Shown piece after piece: positions 46,412 to 54,346 of a stretch of DNA of 64,000 nucleotides. The position numbers were made by a program, and so were the translations under genes. A model generated the notes under the pieces. The model searched no databases, was not told the origin of the DNA, and was given only the letters and a program-made list of their open reading frames with translations. Within the stretch, counting starts at the first letter, position 1. The number at the start of each line of letters is the position of its first letter. The DNA is taken from positions 124,001 to 188,000 of the forward strand of contig OZ252253.1 of the NCBI GenBank assembly GCA_965249775.1, read 5' to 3'. This stretch comes from UBA822 sp965249775. Its GTDB lineage: Bacteria; Gemmatimonadota; Gemmatimonadetes; Longimicrobiales; Gaopeijiaceae.

Positions 46412-47983
46412 ATGGAGAGTTGGGTCGTCGCGACCGGTTTGGTCTTTCTCTATATCCTCGTCACCATCGTGCTGGGCGTTCTGGCCAACCGCGCGATGTC
46501 CGTGGATCTCGAAGACTTTCTGCTGTACGGCCGAAAGGCAGGCTTCGTGGTCCTGTACCTCACGGTCGTGGCCACGTACCACTCGGCGTTCGCCTTTCTC
46601 GGTTCGGGTGGCTTCTTCTACGAGCACGGGATCGGCTTTTGGGAGGCCGGCACGTGGACCGTGCTCGCCGGGGCGATCACCTACACGCTCGGGGTCCGCA
46701 TCTGGGCCTTGGGTAAACGGTTCAGCTACATCACGCCGGCCGACATGCTGGCCGACTTTTACGAAAGTGAGGCGGTGCGGGTTGTCGTAGCCCTGGTCTC
46801 CGTCCTTTTCACCATTCTCTACATCCAGGTCCAGGCGCAGGGCCTCGGGTACATCATCTCGGTGGCTTCCGGAGACCGGATCTCCTTCGAGATAGGCACG
46901 TTGCTCCTCCTGGTCGTGGCCGGGGGATACCTGATTGCCGGGGGACTCAGGGCAGTGTACTGGACCGACGTGATTCAGGGCGTCTGGATGTATGTTGCGG
47001 TATGGGCAGGGGCGCTGGTCCTATCCTACCGGCTCTTCGGCGGGCCGCTCGCGCTCTGGAGGCGCGTGCAAGCCGAAAGACCGGACCTGCTCTCGCTGCC
47101 CGGACCGGAGGGTTACTTCACACCCGGGATTTGGATCGGCATGACCCTGGCGCTGTCGTTCGGGATTATTCTGCAGCCCCACATGATGATTCGGTACTAC
47201 ACAGCCGTGTCGGGCCGCACGATCAAGTGGTTGGGAGCCACCACGCCGATCTTCTTGATGACGCTCTATATTCCGGCGGCGTTGGTGGGACTGGGCGGCG
47301 CGATCGTTCTCCCGGATCTCGCGATCCCCGATCAGATTTTCCCCGAGCTGCTCGTGCGATACGCACCCGCATGGCTCACCGGCTTGATCCTGGCCGGAGC
47401 GACGGCGGCCGCGATGTCGACGCTGGACTCGATCCTCCACGCCAACATGACCGTGCTCACGCGAGACGTGTATCAGCGCTACATCGCCCCGGACAGGGAG
47501 CCCCGGCACTACGTGTGGATCGGCCGGAGCATCGTTCTCGGACTGTTGCTCGTCGGCTACGTCCTCTCGGTACGGACGTTCGGATTCCTCGTGACCTTGG
47601 TGACGCTTTCCGGGGCCGGGGCGCTGCAGCTCCTGCCCGGGGTGCTTGGCGTTTGCTACCCGACGCGACGGCCGTTCACGAGGTCGGGCGTGCTCGCCGG
47701 GGTTGGCGTCGGGCTGGCGGTCCTCTACGTGACACTGGTGACGATCCCGAACGCGCTGGGGATTCACGGCGCGATCTGGTCCATAGTCGCGAATTTCGCG
47801 ACGTGCATCACCGTGTCCGCGTTTACGAAGGCCCCCTCCGATGAAACCATCGGCCGGATCCACGGTGCGGTCGAGGACTACGTGTACGGATCGGGGGAAG
47901 CGGGGTTGGAAGAGGCGTTGAGATCTACTCCCCTCCCAGCTATTCCCCTCCCATCAACGCCTCACGCAGCAGATTCTGTGTGA
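46412..47983 (+). CDS. Sodium:solute symporter (SSS family)
   Basis: The 523-residue protein has about 13 membrane helices and SSS features: GRKAGFVVLYLTVVATYHSAFAFLGSGG near the N-terminus, GGLRAVYWTDVIQG (the family signature around helices 4-5), and the conserved LILAGATAAAMSTLDSILHANMTVLTRDVY segment. The substrate is unknown. It follows the small DUF3311-like gene. Its 3' end overlaps the convergent glnS end by 44 bp. The C-terminal PLPAIPLPSTP tail is low complexity. Confidence 0.9.
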   Translation: MESWVVATGLVFLYILVTIVLGVLANRAMSVDLEDFLLYGRKAGFVVLYLTVVATYHSAFAFLGSGGFFYEHGIGFWEAGTWTVLAGAITYTLGVRIWALGKRFSYITPADMLADFYESEAVRVVVALVSVLFTILYIQVQAQGLGYIISVASGDRISFEIGTLLLLVVAGGYLIAGGLRAVYWTDVIQGVWMYVAVWAGALVLSYRLFGGPLALWRRVQAERPDLLSLPGPEGYFTPGIWIGMTLALSFGIILQPHMMIRYYTAVSGRTIKWLGATTPIFLMTLYIPAALVGLGGAIVLPDLAIPDQIFPELLVRYAPAWLTGLILAGATAAAMSTLDSILHANMTVLTRDVYQRYIAPDREPRHYVWIGRSIVLGLLLVGYVLSVRTFGFLVTLVTLSGAGALQLLPGVLGVCYPTRRPFTRSGVLAGVGVGLAVLYVTLVTIPNALGIHGAIWSIVANFATCITVSAFTKAPSDETIGRIHGAVEDYVYGSGEAGLEEALRSTPLPAIPLPSTPHAADSV

Positions 47984-50324
47984 CCTCCGGATCGGCCGCC
48001 CCGTTGGTTTCCTTCATCACCTGACCGACGAAGAAGCCCATGAGGCCCGTCTTCCCGTCGCGGTAACCCTGGGCCTGGGCTGGGTTCGTCTCGATCAGAC
48101 GCACGACCATGGGCCGGAGCGTCGAGGCATCGCTCACCCGGCCCAAGCCTCTCGCTTCGATCACGGCGTCGGGATCGCCGCCCTCTGTGGCCAGCACCAC
48201 CAGCACGTCTCTGGCCGCCCGCCCGGAGACCTCGCCCGTCGCGACCAGCTCGACCAGACGGGCCAGCTCCCGCCCCCCGAAAAGCAGCGCGTCGATTGGT
48301 CCATCCTCGAGGACACGGGGCACCTCGTTCACGATCCATTTGGCGAGGCCGGCGACGTCGGCCGAGTGCTCCGACCCCTCGTTGAAGAGCTCGGCGAGCC
48401 CGGGGTCCTGCGCCAGTACGGATGCCTCGCTCTCCGCCAAACCGTGTCCCTCTCGTAGACCGTCGTACCGCGCTGCGTCTTCAGGGTCGTCGGGGCGCGG
48501 GCTGACAGACGGGGCGGTCGACGCTACGCCCTTGCCGCCGTCCGACTCGACGACGCGTCCAGCCTTGCGGCCGTCCGCCTTGGTCTCCTCAAGGGACGGG
48601 CGGTGTTCCGCCCCTCCGTTTTCCGCCGCCTTCCGAGCCCTCGCCCAGCTGTCACGCAGGGTAACGGTCCGATTGAAAACCAGATGGTCCGGGGTGGAGT
48701 CGCCGACGTCGCGAACGAAGTAGCCGGTCCGCTCGAACTGATACGTAGTATCGGGCGAATCGGACGCCACGCTCGGCTCGACTCGGCTGTCGGTGAGCAC
48801 GGTCAGAGAATCGGGATTCAGGTGTACGACGAAGTCCTCGCCCTCCTCTACGTTCTCCGGATCCGGCACGGAAAAGAGGCGATCATACAGGCGGACTTCG
48901 GTGGGAAGGGAGTGGGAGGCGGAGACCCAGTGGACGGTGCCTTTCACCTTGCGTCCGTCAGGCGTCGAGCCACCCCTGGTTTCGGGGTCGTACGTACAGT
49001 GCAGCTCCGTGATTACCCCGTCTTCATCCTTTACGACATCCACACAGCGTACGACGTAGCCGTAACGCAGACGCACCTCTCCACCCGGGACCAGCCGGCG
49101 GAATCCCTTCGGTGGGTCCTCCTCGAAGTCGTCCCGTTCGATCAGGAGTTCTCGCGTGAATGGTAAGCGCCGTGACCCCTCTTTCCCGATGTCCTTCGGG
49201 AAGTAGGGAGCATCCAACTCCTCGACTTCTCCCTCGGCGAGGTTGTCGATCACGAGCTTGAGCGGCCGGAGCACACACATGACCCGAGGCGCGACGGGAT
49301 TCAGCTCATCCCGGATGGCGTACTCGAGTTTCGCGATGTCCACGCGGCTCTCGGTCTTGGCCACGCCAATCATGTCGCAAAAGGCGCGGAGGGCGGCGGC
49401 CGGAACCCCACGGCGGCGGATTCCGGCGAGCGTGGGCATCCTCGGGTCGTCCCACCCCCGCAGGTAGCCCTCCTCGATCAACCGGAGATAGAAGCGCTTG
49501 CTCAGGAGCGTGTATTCCAAGCTGAGTGGTGCGAACTCGTACTGCCGCGGCTGGGGTCTAGGGACGTCGACGTGATCCAGAATCCAGTCGTATACCTCTC
49601 GGTTGTTGTCGAACTCGAGGGTGCACACCGAGTGCGTTATGCCTTCGATCGAATCGGAAAGGCAGTGCGTGAAGTCGTAGAGCGGATAGATGCACCAGTC
49701 ACCACCGGTGCGGTAGTGATCCGCGTGCCGAATCCGGTAAAACACGGGATCACGCATGAGCATGTTTGGTGAGGCCAGGTCGATCTTGGCCCGGAGAACG
49801 TGCGCGCCGTTCTCGAACTCGCCCGCTCGCATGCGCCGGAAAAGATCCAGGTTTTCGGCCACGGATCGGTCCCGATAGGCGGTCGGCCGCCCCGGTTCAG
49901 TCACGGTCCCGCGGCACTCCCTGATCTCTTCCTCGCTCGAGCTGTCCACATAGGCGAGACCCGCTTCGATCAACTCGATCGCGTATTCGAACAGGCGCTC
50001 GAAGTAGTCCGAAGCAAAATAGAGGTGCTCACCCCAATCGAACCCGAGCCAACGCACATCCTCCTGAATCGAGCGGACGTAGAGCTCGTCTTCCGTCTCG
50101 GGATTCGTGTCGTCGAATCGGAGGTGTGTGACTCCGTCGTGTTCGGCCGCGGCGCCGAAGTTCAGACAGATCGATTTCGCGTGGCCAATGTGTAAGAAAC
50201 CATTCGGTTCGGGAGGGAAACGCGTCACAACAGCGCCTCCGTGCTTCCCAGACTCGACATCGGCGTCGATGATAGCACGGACGAAGTCGCGGCCGGCGAC
50301 AGTACGATCAGAATGCTCAGTCAT
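47940..50324 (-). CDS. glnS: Glutaminyl-tRNA synthetase with C-terminal YqeY/GatB-tail domain
   Basis: The class I synthetase part (about 1-560) shows the HIGH region PEPNGFLHIGHAKS, TGGDWCIYPLYDFTHCLSD and the KMSKS-like LLSKRF, then the two beta-barrel anticodon domains. After a charged linker (about 565-640) a helical domain follows (EASVLAQDPGLAELFNEG ... WIVNEVPRVL ... GKTGLMGFFVGQVMKETNGAADP), which is the GatB C-terminal/YqeY fold. This fusion is known from Deinococcus GlnRS, where the extra domain aids tRNA-Gln binding. The full fusion is 794 residues. It makes Gln-tRNA-Gln directly. Confidence 0.95.
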   Translation of the reverse strand: MTEHSDRTVAGRDFVRAIIDADVESGKHGGAVVTRFPPEPNGFLHIGHAKSICLNFGAAAEHDGVTHLRFDDTNPETEDELYVRSIQEDVRWLGFDWGEHLYFASDYFERLFEYAIELIEAGLAYVDSSSEEEIRECRGTVTEPGRPTAYRDRSVAENLDLFRRMRAGEFENGAHVLRAKIDLASPNMLMRDPVFYRIRHADHYRTGGDWCIYPLYDFTHCLSDSIEGITHSVCTLEFDNNREVYDWILDHVDVPRPQPRQYEFAPLSLEYTLLSKRFYLRLIEEGYLRGWDDPRMPTLAGIRRRGVPAAALRAFCDMIGVAKTESRVDIAKLEYAIRDELNPVAPRVMCVLRPLKLVIDNLAEGEVEELDAPYFPKDIGKEGSRRLPFTRELLIERDDFEEDPPKGFRRLVPGGEVRLRYGYVVRCVDVVKDEDGVITELHCTYDPETRGGSTPDGRKVKGTVHWVSASHSLPTEVRLYDRLFSVPDPENVEEGEDFVVHLNPDSLTVLTDSRVEPSVASDSPDTTYQFERTGYFVRDVGDSTPDHLVFNRTVTLRDSWARARKAAENGGAEHRPSLEETKADGRKAGRVVESDGGKGVASTAPSVSPRPDDPEDAARYDGLREGHGLAESEASVLAQDPGLAELFNEGSEHSADVAGLAKWIVNEVPRVLEDGPIDALLFGGRELARLVELVATGEVSGRAARDVLVVLATEGGDPDAVIEARGLGRVSDASTLRPMVVRLIETNPAQAQGYRDGKTGLMGFFVGQVMKETNGAADPEVTQNLLREALMGGE

Positions 50325-50493
50325 CTTCGATATCGGAGCGAAACTGTGGTGGTGGTCGTGCCTCGGGTTAAGATACGAGGCTGGTTCGAGCTACCCATCT
50401 CGGACCAACCAAGTCTAACAGCGGTACGAATGTACGGTCCACGGGTAGAGGGGTGGGCTGCCCACTTCATCAGCAGACCTCTCGGATTCCTCC

Positions 50494-51792
50494 ATGCGGG
50501 GGGCGCATGTGACTACCATCGGGTCAAGGACCGCGATCCCGGCCGCAACAATGGCCGCAGCAGTGATCCTTGCCCTACTGGGCGCTCTGTCGGCTGCCGG
50601 CCAAGTGCAGCTCGAAGGCGAGTATGGACTCCGAGTGACAGATCGCGGGGGCGAGTTGGGTGTGGGGTGGCTCTTGTCCGGCGCCAAGGAGGGGGTCCTC
50701 GAGGTTGTCTCCGAAGGCCGTAGTGTCTATCGGGTCGAGACCCCAAGCGGAGAGGCACACTTCACGACGTTCGCCCGTCCGACCGGAGACGCGGTGCTCC
50801 TCCGCTACGGTGCCTTAGAGGCGCAGGAGCTCCACTCAACGGTGCTGTATTTGCGCGAGGAGATGCCACGAGCACCCGAGGTTCTGACGGACGTCGAGTC
50901 CCTGTACGTGGTGGGAGACGTGCACGGGGAGTATGACCGGCTTCTCGGGCTGTTAGGGAACGCCGGACTCGTCGACGCGGAAGGTCGATGGGTCGGCGGA
51001 CGGCGCCACGTGGTGTTCCTCGGCGACATCTTTGATCGCGGCGCGGACGTCACCAGGACCCTGTGGTTTCTCTATGAACTGGAACGTCAGGCCCGGGCGA
51101 CCGGAGGAGGCGCCCATCTCGTGCTGGGGAACCATGAGACGATGATCTTCACGCAAGACCTCCGCTACGTCTCTCCGAAGGAAGAACTGATTGCCACGCT
51201 ACACGGCGCCTCCTATTCCGAATTGTTCGATATCCGGCACTCTGTGCTGGGTCGCTGGATGGTCGGGCGCCCGGGTGTCATGCGGGTGAACGAGGTGCTT
51301 CTCGCCCACGGGGGTGTGGGTCCGGGTTCGAGCCCGCGCTCCGTCGAGGCGGTGAACGATTCGATGCGGACGTTCATGTCCGAAGACCTTTTCTACCATT
51401 GGAGCGACACCACTCTGGCCCTCGTCACGGACTCCGCGGCGGCCGAGCGGGTTGCAGATCAGTACGATCGTGTGATCGTCATGGACTCGGTCGCCTTCGC
51501 CCGTCGGACCGGACTCCTCTTCGACGAGTCCGGCATCCTCTGGTTCCGAGGATACGTGGAATCAGACCGTTTGACGTCGGCGCTCGAGGACGTTCTGGAG
51601 GAATTCAGGGCGGAGATCCACGTCGTTGCCCATACCCCCGTGAGCACGATCGAATCTCGCTACGATGGCAAGCTCTTGGCGGTAGACCTGGAGAGGGCGG
51701 CGACTGAAATGCTGCTACTCGAGTGGGACGAGGGAGGAGGAGCGTACCAGCGATGGAGGGTTCGTCTGAACGGCCCCCCGGAGCCGTTCTAA
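50494..51792 (+). CDS. Exported calcineurin-like metallophosphatase
   Basis: The 432-residue protein has an N-terminal signal peptide (hydrophobic MAAAVILALLGALSAAG) and the metallophosphatase motifs in order: GDVHGEYDRL (about 142), GDIFDRGADVTR, GNHETMIF, and a late His in VVAHTPVST. The arrangement is that of the Shewanella-like (SLP) PPP-type phosphatases, which act on phosphopeptides. A periplasmic or lipid-anchored location is likely. The substrate is unknown. The N-terminal about 130 residues after the signal form a separate beta-rich domain. Confidence 0.88.
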   Translation: MRGAHVTTIGSRTAIPAATMAAAVILALLGALSAAGQVQLEGEYGLRVTDRGGELGVGWLLSGAKEGVLEVVSEGRSVYRVETPSGEAHFTTFARPTGDAVLLRYGALEAQELHSTVLYLREEMPRAPEVLTDVESLYVVGDVHGEYDRLLGLLGNAGLVDAEGRWVGGRRHVVFLGDIFDRGADVTRTLWFLYELERQARATGGGAHLVLGNHETMIFTQDLRYVSPKEELIATLHGASYSELFDIRHSVLGRWMVGRPGVMRVNEVLLAHGGVGPGSSPRSVEAVNDSMRTFMSEDLFYHWSDTTLALVTDSAAAERVADQYDRVIVMDSVAFARRTGLLFDESGILWFRGYVESDRLTSALEDVLEEFRAEIHVVAHTPVSTIESRYDGKLLAVDLERAATEMLLLEWDEGGGAYQRWRVRLNGPPEPF

Positions 51793-51817
51793 CGGATCAC
51801 AATCCGGAGCAAAAACA

Positions 51818-51852
51818 AAGCAGGGGCGACCGTTTCCGGTCGGCCCCTGCTT
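51818..51852 (-). terminator. Intrinsic terminator (stronger T-run on minus strand)
   Basis: A 15-bp stem (AAGCAGGGGCGACCG with its complement, one bulged base, TTTC loop) lies 25 bp after the metallophosphatase stop. The T-run on the minus strand is TTTGTTTTT. On the plus strand it is only TTCATT, so the terminator may serve both directions but favours minus. Confidence 0.8.
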
Positions 51853-51894
51853 CATTACATCCCCTCGAGGATGTCGCTTTGGCGGGGAAAGCTC

Positions 51895-51920
51895 AAAAAA
51901 GGAACCCCGCTAAGGGTTCC
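51895..51920 (-). terminator. Intrinsic terminator on the minus strand
   Basis: GGAACCC/GGGTTCC with a 6-base loop is followed on the minus strand by six T. It lies just inside the Fur-promoter transcript and also downstream of the 52006-52239 gene. Confidence 0.75.
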
Positions 51921-51934
51921 CAGCGATCCTTATC

Positions 51935-51953
51935 GATAATGATACTCATTATT
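51935..51953. promoter_or_regulatory. Fur box
   Basis: GATAATGATACTCATTATT matches the classical 19-bp Fur consensus at 17 positions. It overlaps the -10 and most of the spacer of a minus-strand promoter, the usual geometry for iron-dependent repression. Confidence 0.8.
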
Positions 51954-51966
51954 GAGAGAGTGTCAA
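51939..51966 (-). promoter_or_regulatory. Sigma-70 type promoter overlapping the Fur box
   Basis: On the minus strand a perfect TTGACA (51961-51966) is followed by a 16-bp spacer and TATCAT (51939-51944, 5 of 6). The predicted start is near 51932, reading leftward. Confidence 0.7.
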
Positions 51967-52005
51967 ACGCGCGCTTTTGGGACCGCCGTTCGGCAATGCG
52001 GCTCT

Positions 52006-52239
52006 TCAGTCGAGGCGCCGATCACCCTTACGGCGCTCAGCCTTTCGCCGCACCTTCCCACTGCGCCGGGGCTTGCCTGAACGCCGGTCGGCTACACGCC
52101 TCTCCACCTCGACCTCCTCATCTGACGTCCGTTGGGCCCAGATCCGGCGACCCGGCCCGGCTCGTCTATCGTCGAGGAGCCTTTTGGAGCTTTTCCTCCG
52201 CTTTTTCTTACGGCGTTCCTTGGAATCAGAATCGTCCAT
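52006..52239 (-). CDS. Small Arg-rich basic protein
   Basis: This 77-residue protein is rich in Arg, Lys and Asp, with repeated RRxxDRR patterns (LLDDRRAGPGRR, VERRVADRRSG, AERRKGDRR). It has no hydrophobic core, so it is probably disordered and may bind nucleic acid or another acidic partner. A GAAGGGG site precedes the ATG, and a good promoter lies 60 bp upstream, which supports a real gene. The family is not recognised. Confidence 0.55.
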   Translation of the reverse strand: MDDSDSKERRKKKRRKSSKRLLDDRRAGPGRRIWAQRTSDEEVEVERRVADRRSGKPRRSGKVRRKAERRKGDRRLD

Positions 52240-52301
52240 CGGTATCCCCTTCCTGCCTGATGACTTCCCCCGGCCGACCTATGGCTTAAGGGAGCACTTT
52301 A

Positions 52302-52330
52302 TTTATACGCCACCGTAGGGGGCATGTGAA
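52302..52330 (-). promoter_or_regulatory. Candidate promoter of the small basic protein gene
   Basis: On the minus strand TTCACA (52325-52330), 17 bp, then TATAAA (52302-52307). It matches 5 of 6 at each hexamer or close to it, is embedded in an AT-rich stretch, and is placed about 60 bp before the ATG. Confidence 0.6.
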
Positions 52331-52378
52331 GGGTGTTGGAGCGGCCTTGGTCCGCCCAGAAGGCTGTTGAGTCGCCTT

Positions 52379-53761
52379 CTACCGACGCGATCGTTGAGGA
52401 CTTCGGGCGCGAGTCGACATGGTCGCTCTTGCCCTCGGAGCCGCCCGTGACACTCCTCCGGACGACGGCCGCGATCGCGGAGTCATCGCTCGTGGGGCGG
52501 CCGACCGCTGGGTCGAAGCCCGTGGCTGTGCGCGAGTCGGCGCTCGACGTGCCGAGGGTTGCATTGCCCGGCTCCGGTTGGGAGAGGCCGCTCTCGCTCG
52601 CGACGGGCTCGAAGTTCGAAACCGTGCGCTGGGAGCAGACCGAGTCACCCGCCCCTGCTGTCTCGCAGGAGCCGAGCTGACTGCCCCTGAGCGGGATCGG
52701 ACGGTCGGACGAGGCGCTGCCCCTGAGCGGGATCGGACCGTCGGGCGAGGCGCTGCCCCTGAGCGGGATCGGACCGTCGGGCGAGGCGCTGCCCCTGAGC
52801 GGGATCGGACGGTTGGACGAGGCGCTGCTCTCGAGGGAGCGGGCGCCCTGGAGGTGGTACCTCTAACCCTAGTAGGAGACGTCGAGCGCCCCGACGTCGT
52901 GGCCCGAGACCGCGGAGTGACGCGTGTCACAGTGCGGGCACGGTCTGCTGGACGGGCACGTGCACCATCCGTGCGGTCGGCGACGACTTGCCGCCTAACC
53001 GCGTCCGCGGAGCGAACTCGTGTGGCGCGTTGGGCGGTCACCCCGGTGCTGGCGCGTTGAGCGGTCACCCTGGCGCTCTGCCGAGGAGCTCCTGTCCTCC
53101 CTCCGGAGACGGACTGCGTCGCGGCCGACACTCTGGACATCGTCGAGCGCGCAGCCGCCGTGCGTTGCCCGTTTCGCTGCGGAGACTCCTTGTACAGCGG
53201 GGAGGAGCTCACGAGCGTTCCCCCCCTGTACACGACGCCATACTCCGGATAGCGGTACGCGGGGTACCCATATACGGGGGTGTAGAGCCTGTAGCCAGGG
53301 TAGCCGTAGTACGCCTGATATCCGTAGTAAGCCGGATATCCATAATAAGCCGGGTATCCGTAGTATGCGGAGCCAAATCCGAATCCGAAGCTCAGGCTGA
53401 AGCCTATGGAGAAATGACTACGGCTGGAGTAACCGTAATACCCGTACGGCTGGTAGTACCACGGCCTCCAGGGGTAACGATAAGTCACGTCGGAATAGGT
53501 CAGGCGGCCGTGGATGCGTTGGTATGCGAGAGGACACTCGTACCAATAAAGCTCGTAGTAGGCGTAGTCCCAGCAGGGATCCTGGTAGTAGGAGTCGTAC
53601 CAAGGATCCACCGAGGAGTAGGATGCTCCGACTCCGAGACCTACACCACCGGTTCCGAGGCCCACCGAAACGTCGCTCCACGAATACTGTCCCGCTGCGG
53701 CGTCCGGGCGCCAGGTGACCGCGAGTCCAATGAAGAAAGCCGTCCGCATCAGTTTGGCCAC
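52379..53761 (-). CDS. Secreted repeat-rich protein (Tyr/Gly-rich then Arg/Ser/Pro-rich)
   Basis: From the GTG at 53761, with AGGAGG 5 bases upstream, it is a 460-residue protein with a signal peptide (LMRTAFFIGLAVTWRPDAAAG). The first mature part is aromatic and Gly-rich, with YYGYPA-type repeats (about 115-180). The C-terminal half is strongly basic and low in complexity, with four tandem copies of a 12-residue unit (APRPTVRSRSGA) encoded by 36-bp repeats at 52681-52824. No catalytic domain is seen. An adhesive, structural or polyanion-binding surface role is possible but unproven. Upstream in-frame codons exist to 53908 and are rejected because the signal peptide would be internal. Confidence 0.75.
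   Translation of the reverse strand: MAKLMRTAFFIGLAVTWRPDAAAGQYSWSDVSVGLGTGGVGLGVGASYSSVDPWYDSYYQDPCWDYAYYELYWYECPLAYQRIHGRLTYSDVTYRYPWRPWYYQPYGYYGYSSRSHFSIGFSLSFGFGFGSAYYGYPAYYGYPAYYGYQAYYGYPGYRLYTPVYGYPAYRYPEYGVVYRGGTLVSSSPLYKESPQRNGQRTAAARSTMSRVSAATQSVSGGRTGAPRQSARVTAQRASTGVTAQRATRVRSADAVRRQVVADRTDGARARPADRARTVTRVTPRSRATTSGRSTSPTRVRGTTSRAPAPSRAAPRPTVRSRSGAAPRPTVRSRSGAAPRPTVRSRSGAAPRPTVRSRSGAVSSAPARQQGRVTRSAPSARFRTSSPSRARAASPNRSRAMQPSARRAPTRAQPRASTQRSAAPRAMTPRSRPSSGGVSRAAPRARATMSTRARSPQRSRR
52681..52824 (-). repeat. Four 36-bp tandem repeats within the secreted protein gene
   Basis: The unit beginning CTGCCCCTGAGCGGGATCGG recurs four times with few substitutions. Each copy encodes APRPTVRSRSGA on the minus strand. 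It keeps the reading frame, so copy-number change would alter only protein length. Confidence 0.9.
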
Positions 53762-54346
53762 GATGTCCTCCTTGGGAGATCCTGCTCCGATCCTTTGCAT
53801 AGGCCGTGCCATCCGATGTCCATCTCCGGAAGGGCAAGTTTCTTGCGAGAAAACGCCACTGGCGCCCGTTTGGCCCGGGCCGGCCTGTCCTCGCATGGGG
53901 ACGGACACGGGCCGATAACGTGACAGTGCGATCGGGCGGCGGGAGCCGTGTGATTTCCTGCCGCTCGGGCTTGTCCGGCCTCAAGCCCCTTGCCTCGGAG
54001 AGAGAAACAGCGGAAATTAGGATTCACCCGCTCGGGTAACCGGAACGAAGGTCTTCGATTCAACAGGCCGAACTCGAATCGTTCCAACATCGGACACCGT
54101 CCTCCCAGGGCTTCGGTCGTGGGAAATGCCCGTGCAGTAGATGAGCCCGGGCACAGACGATGGACGAGCTGCCCCAGAACCGCCGGGGCAGGATCCTTTT
54201 CGGCCTGAAAATGTGGATGGATATTCCGCCGTTCCGACGTTGCGAAGGTCGCGGCGAAAAGAGAGCCGGTGTCTCTCGTTCCTTTTCGTAGGTAGCAGTC
54301 TCAGGCTCACCGAACATGTGGGCCCACATTAAGGAAATCCAAAACA
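53762..54346. other. Divergent intergenic region upstream of rho
   Basis: This 585-bp stretch separates two divergent genes. ORFs crossing it lack coding character. A clear hairpin (CTGCCCC/GGGGCAG, 54169-54191) and a further imperfect hairpin (CGAAAAGAGAG with CTCTC..TTTTCG, about 54254-54288) lie in what should be the long rho 5' leader. Rho is autoregulated by leader termination in E. coli, so a long leader is not surprising. No riboswitch class was recognised. Confidence 0.45.

Larger units (their letters stand above)
51811..51932 (-). ncRNA. Candidate Fur-repressed small RNA (about 122 nt)
   Basis: A strong promoter (TTGACA, 16 bp, TATCAT; 51939-51966, minus strand) overlaps a Fur box, and no protein gene lies downstream on that strand. 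The transcript would form a hairpin with T6 (51895-51920), a second hairpin (ACATCC/GGATGT near 51858-51875), and a long terminator stem (51818-51852) followed by TTTGTTTTT. It would be about 38 nt if it stopped at the first terminator and about 122 nt at the second. This resembles iron-responsive sRNAs such as RyhB in logic; function and targets are unknown. Confidence 0.45.

Noticed and set aside
52681..52824. CRISPR-like array of 36-bp units
   Set aside because: The units are directly adjacent without spacers and encode a protein repeat in frame.
52333..53060. Plus-strand ORFs over the secreted repeat protein
   Set aside because: They are antisense shadows of a high-GC repeat gene with a clear signal peptide and ribosome site.
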